DNA of 60,000 bases from the NCBI RefSeq assembly GCF_026151205.1, contig NC_087078.1:14961118-15021117 (forward strand), read 5' to 3'. This DNA is from Bolinopsis microptera (taxonomy: Eukaryota; Ctenophora; Tentaculata; Lobata; Bolinopsidae). Shown here piece after piece: positions 1 through 12,200 of this stretch (position 1 is the stretch's first letter; every line of letters begins with the position of its first letter). The translations under genes and the position numbers were made by a program. Below the pieces are notes generated by a model, which worked only from the letters and a program-made list of their open reading frames with translations, made no database searches and was not told where the DNA came from.

Positions 1-240
1 TCGCAAGGCAAATTACATTGCACGCATATGAATTCGCTGCTTAATTTTCATTCTCAGACCTTTTTTCTAAAAATACTGTCAACACTGACATTCACCATTC
101 ACAGTCGTATACGAAATTTGCATATAATTCTAACTACATAAATGAAACTGAAGTCCGTCCTCCGCCGTTTCAAAACTACGCGGTGGATGCGGACTATGCG
201 GAAAGTTATAACAAAAAGTTCACACAGCCACAAAATATAC

Positions 241-3222
241 CTTGTGCATGTTGGGTGTAAGTTGTTCCTGGTTACTCAGAGCCTGACTGAGCTTCTTAGC
301 TTGAGCCAGGGCTTCCTGCCTCAGAATCCTTGGAGGTTTAAACCTGCAAATCAGTGGGAATTAGTGAGGTTTAAACCTGCAAATCAGTGGGAATTAGTGA
401 GGTTTAAACCTGCAAATCAGTGGGATTTAGTGAGGTTTAAACCTGCAAATCAGTGGGAATTAGTGAGGTTTAAACCTACAAATCAGAGGGATTTAGTGAG
501 GTTTAAACCTGCAAATCAGTGGGAATTAGTGAGGTTTAAACCTGCAAATCAGTGGGAATTAGCGAGGTTTAAACCTGCAAAACAGTGGGAATTAGTAAGG
601 TTCAAACCTGCAAATCAGTGGGAATTAGTGAGGTTTAAACCTGCAAATCAGTTGGAATTAGTGAGGTTTAAACCTGCAAATCAGTGGGAATTAGCGAGGT
701 TTAAACCTGAAAATCAGTGGGAATTAGTGCGGTTTAAACCTGCAAATCAGTGGGAATTAGTGAGGTTTAAACCTGCAAATCAGTTGGAATTAGTGAGGTT
801 TAAACCTGCAAATCAGTTGGAATTAGTGAGATGAAATGGGGAGCAAGGGAGGAGGTAGTTGAGATATGTCTCATACCTCAGTGTCTGTCACGTTTACCTT
901 GGCTGTTGGGGAGGCTGTTGTTGGTAGTATTCCCTTGGTCGCTGGTGTCTCTTGTCTCCAGTCTGGCCGTTATCTGACCTCCAGTTCTGCGAGTGCTCGG
1001 AGAAGGAATGTCTCCGGTAATCCTGCCCGTTGTTCCTGTTGTGCTGGTCCTCATGGTATGATCTGCAGTTCTCTGCCCTGTTCCCTCCTCGCCCAGCTTC
1101 TCTTCTGTAAACTACCTCACCATCTGGAGATTGTGTAATTAAATGATATAATGTATGATGTAATTAAATTATCTATTGTAGTTAAATAACAGTGCAAACT
1201 GCAAAACACAGCTATCTGATCTGTCCCAGATACTTCTTCAATCTTCATTTCTAACCAGCCGTCAAAAGCAACATTTTCTTAAATAACTTATGTCATTGAA
1301 ATTATCGCTAAAGATTTTTTGGTCATGATTTATTAATCACTGATAAGAAATATACATCATTGCTCTTTGATTTGGTAGTACAGTCACTTTGTTAGATTAA
1401 GTTGACGTATGTGGGTACTAGGAAGGCAGGTTGAATGTTTATACAACACAGAGCACACGACCAACTATCTGCTGATCACGTGACTATATATTGATCGCGT
1501 GACATTATTCGTTGTAACCAGGGCAACCTTTTTATGGTCACATGACTCCCAAACACCGGCTAAAAACAACAATACTCGCGTGAGATCACTCAATCCCAGG
1601 GATTTTTACCAAATATAACTGTGGGCCAATCAGTTTCCTGGATTGAACACCACGTGACTCACGCATGAAAGAATAACATACATCCTCTATATGTACAGGC
1701 GAGCACTGTCATATTTACTGCAATTACTTTTGATAAGCAATAATAATAGTTCTGTTTTGTACCGATAAATATGGATAACTTGGAACCTCTTGTTATCGAT
1801 AATGGATCAGGTATGGTCAAGGCTGGATTTGGAGGAGATGACGCTCCCCGAGCTGTCTTCCCCTCCATCGTCGGACGTCCCAAATACAAAGGAACTATGG
1901 TGGGTATGAGCCAAAAAGAGCTCTTCATCGGAGACGAAGCTATGGCCAAACGAGGAGTGCTGGGTCTGAAGTACCCCATCGAGCACGGTATTGTTACCAA
2001 CTGGACCGACATGGAAGCAATCTGGCATCACACCTTCTACAACGAGCTCAGAGTCAGTCCTGACGAAAGGCCTGTCCTGCTCACCGAGGCCCCCCTCAAC
2101 CCTAAAATTAACAGAGAGAAGATGACCCAGATCATGTTCGAGACCTTCAACACCCCCGCCATGTACGTGGCTATCCAGGCTGTACTGTCTCTGTACTCCT
2201 CTGGTAGGACCACTGGTATCGTGATGGACGCTGGAGATGGTGTTTCTCACACAGTCCCTATCTACGAGGGATACGCCCTCCCTCACGCTATTATGAGGCT
2301 CAATCTGGCTGGTAGAGATCTGACTGACCATCTTGTCAAGATCCTACAGGAGAGTGGCTACAACTTTGTCACCACTGCCGAGAAGGAAATCGTCAGGGAC
2401 ATCAAGGAGAAGCTCAGCTACGTTGCTCTGGACTTCGAGGAGGAAATGGAGCAGTCCAAAACCAACAGCACTCTCGACAAGCCTTATCAACTCCCAGACG
2501 GTCAAATAATCACCGTTGGAGATCAAAGATTCAGATGTCCTGAAGCTCTGTTCGACCCCACCGTACTCGGTATGGAGGCCGGTGGTATCCACGACAAGAC
2601 CTATGAGAGCATCATGAAGTGTGATGTGGACATCAGGTCTGAACTTTACGCCAACATCTGTCTCTCCGGTGGAACCACCATGTTCGAGGGTCTCCAGGAA
2701 AGAATGCAAAAGGAGATCACCAGACTCGCTCCCGCTGGCAACAAGATTAAGGTGCTGGCCCCTGCTGAGAGGAAATACTCTGTATGGATAGGAGGATCTA
2801 TTCTGTCCTCTCTGACCACATTCGAGCAGATGTGGATCAGCAAACAAGAGTACGACGAGGTTGGACAGTCAATTGTACACAGAAAATGTTTCTAAATTAC
2901 TGGACGGACACGAACGATTTTAAGTCTTATAGCCACTTTGGCGTTCATGCTTTTCAAATTTGTTTATATTTTCTTTAGTGAAATTAGCATTGCTGTGATT
3001 CTATGATACATAAGGTTGAGATAATATCCTAGTATTTTCTAATTAAAATCGTATTATTTTTCACAATAAAAGACGTATCACGAAATTCAAACAAATCAAC
3101 CAAAATTCAAACAAACCGGAGAGCCAACTTGCGTGACCATGCTGTTTTTCTCACCTTGTTGTTGTTGTTGTTGTTGTTGTTGTTGCTGTTGTTGCTGTTG
3201 TTGCTGTTGTTGTTGCTGTTGC

Positions 3223-3256
<34 letters not shown>

Positions 3257-6200
3257 GGTTGTGGTGATGGTATCCACCTCTCTGGTGGTGATGTTGCTGA
3301 TTGTATCCTCCTCTTCCTCCTCCTCTACCACCAGTATCACCCTCTCTGTTAGATGAGATTTTAGTTGCTAATTCAAATCTACTGTTGTAAGTTTATCTCC
3401 TAGTGTGGGGGTTGAGAAAACGATGCAAAGATAATGGTTGTGGTAGGGGATAGAGAAAATGTTGAGCAAGGAGGGAAGGTTTACCTGAATTGTCCCTCTC
3501 TGTTGTTGCTTCGTCTCCTATTTCTGTTTCTCTTAACTCGACGAGTTTGGGTCTGGATCTCCCTTGATTCTGAGGTTTTGATACAATAAGATAATATGAT
3601 TGCATGCAAATAGCTTTGTCTTAAAAGTCATTATACGGAGTAAGAAGTTGAAAATGCCACCAAAATAAAGAATACAAAACAGTCCAAGTTTGGTTCGTTA
3701 GTACCTGTATTTTTCGAATCATCGTTGAAAGAGACGCTCTTATGAGAAACCACGGTAACTTCGCTCACTTCACTTATGTCCTCATCTTCCTCTTCTCCCC
3801 CTCCATTCGTCATCTTGGAATTGCTCTCTTTTTCCTCTTCTGTTTCGTTTTGTACATTTGTGATTTGTGACGTTTCTTCAACAGCTTCACTGAAAACGTC
3901 GTCCTCATGATTTTCTGTGTCGTCTTTGATGGACTCTTCTTCTTTAACCATCTCTTCCTTTTCTATCTTCTCTACAATGACATCTTCTGGTGTTACCTCC
4001 TCTGTGGGAATCTCAACTTCGGGAACACTGTCAGGCTGGATTTCTGGTTCCGTTTCTACAGAGACTTCATCTTCAACTACTTCTCCTTTCTCTTCGGCGG
4101 GGATAACTTCTTTTGTTTCTGTAGCGGGAATAACTTCTTCTTTCTCTGCGGCGGGGACAACTTCCTCTGTTTTGTCAGCGGGTTTAACTTCATCTATAGG
4201 TTCTGTGGCGGGGATAACTTCATCAATCTTCTCTATTTCTTCTTTCACCTCTTCGTTGATTGATACATTGATTTTTTCTTTCTGCTCTACTATTTCTTCT
4301 TTCTCTCTAACTTTTTCTTTGTGTTCTTCTTGTTCATTTTCTACTTTTTCTTCTTCCATGTCTATTTCCTTTTCTTGTTCATCCTGTTTCTGCAAAGCAT
4401 TGATTTCCTCAGGAGTTTCTTCCTCGATGTTCACAATCTTTGCCTCTTTTGTAAGAGAAGCGTATTCTGCAAGAAACATTAAATTATACAGCACATTGCT
4501 TAGCATTCCTTATCTCTATAAAGATTTTTTTAAATGTACATCATGCTCACATTCCAATGATTGCTATTTCAGTAGAGACACAACCTCTAAAATATCTTAA
4601 AGTGGAAGATTAAAAAGCACACGAGATATATAATGAACTGACCAGGTGTTATCTCAGGATAGCTCTCTGCTGAGTTGTCTTCATCTGATAACTGAACTGC
4701 ACTCAACTCAGTAAGATCTACTGGTATCTTATCATCAACCTCCTCGTCATCTGGCGTTAAATTTTGTTTACACACACATTGCAAGGAACACCAAATTAGA
4801 TATGAAAGTTTGAAAGTTTGAAAGCTGATAATATCAAAGGTCCATGATGTGATCTTGGTGCAAAATGATAAATGAGTTTAAATTTGAACCGGACAGCCGT
4901 TTCAATCTGTTTGATGCATGCATTTAAATTTTGTGAAGAGGAATTAAGGATGGATATCGTGCAGCATGACTCAACATTCACATGGGAAACAAAGGCAAAT
5001 TATGATGGGAATGTCTTCGTTGGATCACCAAAACCCCTCAATCAATAGACATATGCTGACCTGGTACGATCACAGCGGATTGATAGGGTTTCGGAGTTGG
5101 TGCAGTTAAATGAAAAGCAGCGCGGTCTAGCCTACATTGAGCCTCACTCAATATATTCAATGTGTTTTGAACTGAAATAAAATTCTATGGAATGAGATTG
5201 TGCTACTGGAAAAAAAAAAGGAATGATTTAGATGTATGTTCACTGATCAGAGCAGGTAAATTATCAGTGATAAATTATCACTTTACGGTCTACATGATAG
5301 GCAACCCTGAATATCATGGACCCTGATTGAGCGTGATGCATGTGATAATTGCAAAGTATGTACATACTACATAGCCAAATATTTGCATTCCTTTAGATTT
5401 CCATTAAATCTGAATCTGACTTAAACTACAAACAACTCCGCAAATCACTGACCAGTGTGACAGAGATCATCCTTCTCGATATACTGAACACTCTCATGAG
5501 ACAGACTCCCACTCAGCTCTGATTGGTGGGATAAACTCACACTCAGCTCTGATTGGTTATCTTCAATGTTGCTGGGAGCAGTGGAACACGTGCTGCCTAA
5601 CTTGTCCTGGGGATGAAACTTAAAATTAGATTTAAAAAAAGGACGGAGCAGTTCATAATTATTATTATGGTTATAACCACAGAAATATAAATAGGGGGGG
5701 GGGGGGGGGGGGGGGGGCAACCATAATAAAGTATATTAAAATGTAGGATTTTTCCCGATTTTGACCCGGGGATATACTTTAATATACTTTAATATACCTA
5801 CAATATACTTTAATTTATCCCTATCTCCTTGGAGGCCTACATCAAAAATTGTTGCTCAAAATAAGCTTGAAATGCAATTCTTAATCGATTCCAAAAAGTT
5901 CTTGAAAAAATATTGAAAAGTGATGGAGTTATTTCAATTTTAATGAAGTCATTTTGGCTAGTATTCCGAACCGAGATATTATGTGCAATTTTCCCAATTT
6001 TGTTCATGGAGGTCTTTTTACTTAGTATCCACTATATTCAACAAATACTGAGTTATATCTTTCACATAGAGTTAGTCTCATTAAAAAATATCGAAATTTT
6101 ATCGAATTTGGGCAAAAGCGAATTTGGGCAAAAGCGTATGCCCATATATGGGCATATATTTTTAAGCTCATAGCTCAGCCAATTTTTGACCAATCTGGAT

Positions 6201-9200
6201 GGAAATTCATGTACTAGTCCTAAAACAAGCTTATCTTGCGAATCTGAGTGAAAAATATAGTTCATCATGTAAATCTTAACGAAGAATATAAATCTTCTAA
6301 TTGTAGGTATATTAAAGTATATTAAAATGTAGGATTTTTTCCGATTTTGACCCGGGGATATACTTTAATATACTTTAATATGGTTGCCCCCCCCCCCCCC
6401 CCCCCCCCCAATATGTCACTTTAACCAATATGAAGATTGTGAAGAACGGCACCACAAATCGCTATCTTACTAAAAGTACATAGTATAAGAGTATAAGATT
6501 GAGTACCTGGGACAGATTGTTGGGGTCTGGGGTTGTTGATTCCATCAGATTGGAGAATGAAATTATCAGAGACTCTTCTGAACCTTGTTTTTCTTGCAGT
6601 GGCTTCTCAGTGGGTAGAATGGGTTTCTGAGGATACACATTTTTGAAATTCTTACCAAAATACAGTTTTAAAGCTTTTTATTGCGAAGAAAACAGGAACA
6701 AAACCGTACATTTGGTAACATGACGTATTTTAGCTTTCACAAATTGTGACATTAACGTAAGAACATATCTGCCCATCTTTCAACAGAAAATTTATAATTA
6801 AAACGTATGAATAACGCCGAGAGAATGCTAAGACGTGTACCAATGCAACAAATAACAATACAACAATACAATGAACATACACCCAGGAACTACTTATCTA
6901 CATATGAACAGTCCTTATAGTCAGTGGCGAAACGTAATTAATGCTTCTTGAAGGCGACCCTTAGGATATGCGTACCGTCTCAGTATGGGTCCCTAGTTTC
7001 ACCACTGTTCCTAATGTCAGCCTCACCTCGGTGCTTGATGTCGGAACTTCTGCCACAACACTCTGAGACCTTATCTCTTGCTCTCTTTCTTGTGTTGCAT
7101 TTTCAATACTTCTAGCCACCACATTGCGGGAGGTCAAATCAAGTACATGCGTGTCACCAGTAAAAAAGGAATTGTTTGCTTTTTGTTTCAAATACATTGC
7201 TTCAAACATTTCTTTATACTTTCTTGTCTGTTCACGCAGTGACGGACTCAACACGAGTTTTTCTTTGCCCTGTGTTAGGCGACACGTTGTTATATAAACC
7301 CCACACTTATTAATCACTAAAATACAGGCTGGCTCGCTATCAACAACCACTGAATCAGTAGTACTGATCAAGCGGGTATAGTTTAATGTTTGGAAATCAC
7401 TGTAAGAGTTGTTGAAATTGAGCCATCCTGTCCATGAAATATGCTGTTATAGCTTTACAGCATGCACTCAATAAAACCCTCTATATCTACAGAATTGAAA
7501 CACTTACCCCTTTATGTAGATTGCATTTTAGTCCCAATTCGTTGGTGTTTCTTTGCAGGGCTTCCACATAATCATCATCTAAAATTTCACGGCAACTTGG
7601 ACACCTCGGCTGAAAAATAGAATTAGTGACAACAGCTCGTAAGTGTGCAAAATGTGGCTTCAAATCATAATCAACAGTGAGACGTTCATTTCATCGATAC
7701 CAGTATTGTTCAATACCCTTCAATATTGTTCAATATCTACAAAGGTGGAAACTGGAACGTTTGTGTCTTTTGAGTAAATCGTGGAGCAACGTTTTGATAG
7801 AATTTCACACCTTCCATTTCTATAAAATTCAAGTGAGACGCTGAATGTAGAAAATATCAGAATTGTTTGGCAGAAAAGTTGGAGCACGTTGACACAGACC
7901 AAATACACCTGGCTACGCCAGCAGTATAAAATAGCGCGCGCTGTACTGCTGTGCAACAGCTGATGTCAATGACACTTTGTAACCTCAAAACACATTCGGT
8001 AGTCGCGCGCGCGGTTAGAGACATCATCTAATTCAGCTCAATGCGTCGCTGGATCTTAGAAAAATAACAAGTTCCTATGTGTAAAGTAGATATACTCCAG
8101 CCATCTATAAACATTCACCCATCACACACTACACAGTTGGAATGGTTATATTATGACACATTGTTTCGCATGGATCATTCTTGAAAGTGAAAATATCAAC
8201 TAAAACGAATGTCCATTTGGCGTACAGTGTCATTAACATAAATTGTTGCACGAGCCTCTCAGCCTGTAGTTAGTAACGAATGCCGACGAGTGCCTGACTT
8301 AGCCAGGTGGGCCTGCAATCAGCCAACGCGCTCGAAAGGTTTCCCGGCGTACAATAGCCAATTCCGATGTTTTCTAAACTTAGCATTTCATTTTAAAATA
8401 GAACAGAAAAATTCGAGTTCTATCCGTCTTCATAGAGGGACGGCAACTGATGTTACTATTTTAGAACATTTTGACAAGTACTGATTTATTCAGATTTATA
8501 GTTTAGTATCAATGTCCCTACTATAGGCAGATGAACAGATCTTGTTACCCGATCTACTATATACTACAACAGTCAACAATTATTAAACATGAAGTTATTT
8601 CAGAATTTTTAATGGTTCCAAATTTTATCTGGGAGGATTGATTGAACTACTGTCATTAACATCTAACCAAGCTCAATGTGATTTGTGGTCCAAGCAGCTC
8701 ACGTCCAAAAACGCCTATAACACGATACCACTTCAAAAAGAAATGATGTAATGTGAGATAGTCATTGCATGCAATTCCAAAGGATTTTAACACTTGTAAT
8801 AATGACAGCATTTAAACTATTGATCCATCTCTTGAACGAGTACAGAGAGGAGACGTGCTAAAGAATGGTGTTTTTACAAGAATAACATCACTCAGCTAAC
8901 ACGAACAGTGCACTGCCTCCCCCCTGCGCACGCCCATGGTGCACTGTGTTTCACACTATCTTTATAACTACAGTTCAGCGTGTTTACCGTGAAGGAATAC
9001 AGGAGTGTTATAGTAAATATTTATTATGTTGATAAATTGTTAATAATTAATCTACTGGCAATTTGCTTGACAGTATAGTATGGTTCTATAGAATGATCAT
9101 CAAGAATGGTGCTTAAAGAGGCAATTTTAGGTTCATATGGCGATTTTTGTCCGGAAATTTAAAATGGCCCTAATCAATTCTGTCAGATAACGAATGAAAA

Positions 9201-12200
9201 GTGCCTAGTCATTACATGACATCAGCACAGCACCGAAGAGTTGCCATCGACAACATCGTCAAGAAGGCGACCAATGCGGAAACAGAGCCAAGTGGTCTTA
9301 GACCAATCATCAGTAAGCCTTGATACCTTGATACCTTGATATAGACCTGGGAGTTAAGAATAGAAAAGAAGGAGGAACAACTGTATCACAAATGCGATCA
9401 GGACACAGCCCGTTACTAGTAGCTTTAAGACGTTACATTGATGTTAGGCGAAATGCCACAAAGAAAATGACAAAAAAAAGGAAGTGAAATATATATGAAT
9501 ATTCGGTATACCAATTTGTACGTTTATCGTCATCTTAAATATCTTACACAGATTTAAGCTCATTCCATATTTTATCGTCTATCGCCATTAAAATTTAATC
9601 ATAAGTGCAACCACGCCCCACGGATATGAGCTCAGTATCAATTTTGATCCGTTTACCCCATCTTAAATGATGGTATTATCTTGACAGTAATAACGTAACA
9701 CAAATAAATTAAGCTCACCTCAGTAAAGCCGTCCTCATCCTTTTCCAGATGTTTAAGATGTTCGTTAAGACACGCCATGTGAAAATAGTGCGTACATTCT
9801 GTTATCGTGAAATGGCAATAACCCTGAAATAAACATGTTAATTATACCTGGAGCGTGTTAATAAGCAGTTAATTGCAGGCTATTTGCAGTTTGCACGCTC
9901 ATTTTTTGTTGGAGATAATTGAAAAAGGTTTAATTGACCAAAATAGCCATTAGAACACCATAGGTCACGGACAGTAGTTACAATCACAACTAATTGATTG
10001 TGCTTACAATTATGATAACAAATTCATGCTGATCTGACTAATTCACTGTACATCAGAATTAAAGCTAAATTAACTAAATTAATTAACACTTACGCTAAAA
10101 CTGTCCAGACAGATGGGGCAGTTACCAGCAGGCATGTTATTATGAGTTAATGTATCCTGTACTAGTTCTATAAGCTCGTATAGTATATTATCTCCTACTC
10201 GTGTAGTGGAGAGTTCAGATAGCTCATGTAGTATTCTAGGAGTGCAAGTTGTTAGAAATATTAAGGGTTATTGGGGAAGAGAGACGGTAAACACTTTTAA
10301 ATAGGGTAAGAATTTATAGATTTTCGTTAAATATAGAGGTAATTGTGCAAAAAGAAAGCCCCACAAACGGCAAAAAGTGACGGGAAATTATTCGAACTAT
10401 TTAAGCACAGAGTGAGACTGTGAGAGACTGGATAGAGTTCCTGCAGGAGCTACTTTAAAACACAGTTATTTAAAACCTTTTAAAATCATGTCGGCATTGG
10501 AGTAGATTTTATCAGGAATACCTACAATATGCAGTGAACGAACAAATAGTGATACAAAATTCTATTGAGAATAGATCTTGATCCGCCCAATGTTTATATA
10601 ATATATTTATGGGACATCAAAGAAACCGAAGATCGATTACAAATACAGGATTGTTAGTGTTTTCATTGAGTTCAGTGAAATTCGAGAAAGGACGATTTTA
10701 AACGAATAAAATTGACTGGGATCGAAACTGAGCTTGAGGTCGTTTTGTTTGACCAAATGACTGATAATAGTCTGAATATAATTAACGGTGTATGGAAGAC
10801 AAGATATATGCTCAGGTAGTTTAACACATTAGTAAATCACGGGTTAATTTTAAATTTAGATAAAATGAGCAAACATATTGAGACACTAATTAAAGATTAA
10901 AGAAGTGCCACGACACCAAAAACTGCACTGTGGAATTTCCAGCATTGCAAAACTGTGGAATTCCTTAGATGACCAGGACCAAAATATGCGGACTTAACTC
11001 AGCAACCAAAAAAATTAAAGCCTAACATAACAAAATGTTATGAGAGTAGAATGCGAGAAGCTGGACAAAATGAAATGTATAATATTATATCATATTGGAC
11101 CGCACCCAGCGCTGACTTGTAACTACCAGAACAACTTATAAATACTCTTAAACCACTCAACAAGGTCGTGTTAACCCCGCAAAACACTCATAAAAACACT
11201 GTTTGACAAGAGAAACTGATGGGTTTTACCAAAAAGGCGGGAAACAAAAGTAAAGAAACGAGAGAGTGTGGGTTTGTGAGCAAGTGTGCGTAGTTAGCAT
11301 GGTGTGTGAAGCGACTCACTTAACAGTACTGAGTCATACACATACCACAACACTCCCTCCCCATTGGTTCTATCCAGCTGTTCTGGGCTGTGATTGGCTA
11401 AAAACTGTGCAGTGTCTGAAACCCATCAACACATTCTTTAAATAGTTATGTGACAGCAGCTGTCTTGTGGTTGGTTAAGGACTGTTTTGCTGTGTTTCTA
11501 TTGGCCAGTGTGAAGTGTGAGGTGGGAGAAATAGATTGACTGATTGTGATAACCAGTAAGAACTACAAACCAAGCGTGAAGCTCACACAAGCATCTCCCA
11601 GCCCAAAAACGCTTCTTTTCAACGGCCTGCGAGGTAACTGCAGGAAAATCGGAAATTGTGACTTCCGGCGGATAATACCTACACGCATACCGAAGGTCCG
11701 TTGACGGGCTTTGTCAAATTACGACTACATAATATTTCAACTGTTGAACTCTGCGAACACTCAACGTTTCAACAACAAAAGGAACAAATTATGTTATTGG
11801 GGATACGAGAAGAAAGCCTTATAAGCGCACGCGTCTAAACGGTGATAACTTAAATTCCAGGCTGGTGAGGTATGTTACTGTGTAATTGTTTAGTTACTTC
11901 ATAACATTGCGCTGGTGTTTCAGTGTAGTAGTTACGCTGCAGTTACTGTTACTGTCATAGTTAAGTGACTGTCACAGAAAAGTGACTGTAACTGTCACAT
12001 TTAAGTGACTGTTACTGTCACAGTTAAGTGACTGAAACTGTCACAGACAAGTGACTGTAACTGTCACAGACAAGTGACTGTAACTGTCACATACAAGTGA
12101 CTGTTACTGTCACAGTTAAGTGACTGTAACTGTCACATACAAGTGACTGTAACTGTCACATACAAGTGACTGTTACTGTCACAGTTAAGTGACTGTTACT

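Noticed and set aside
142-834. 230-codon plus-strand frame with an 11-residue repeat
   Set aside because: It is the minisatellite of minus-strand splice acceptors. 33 bp is a multiple of three, so an open frame is automatic, and there is no other coding evidence.
866-1138. 90-codon plus-strand frame
   Set aside because: It is antisense to a well-supported minus-strand exon (1123-898) of the RNF25-like gene.
3107-3340. Asn-rich (minus) and Leu-rich (plus) frames
   Set aside because: They are other frames of the CAA/CAG polyQ tract. The phase of flanking exons fixes glutamine.
3917-4600. 227-codon Ser/Thr-rich plus-strand frame
   Set aside because: It is the antisense of the acidic Glu/Val exon, with a composition typical of complementary GAA/GAG codons.
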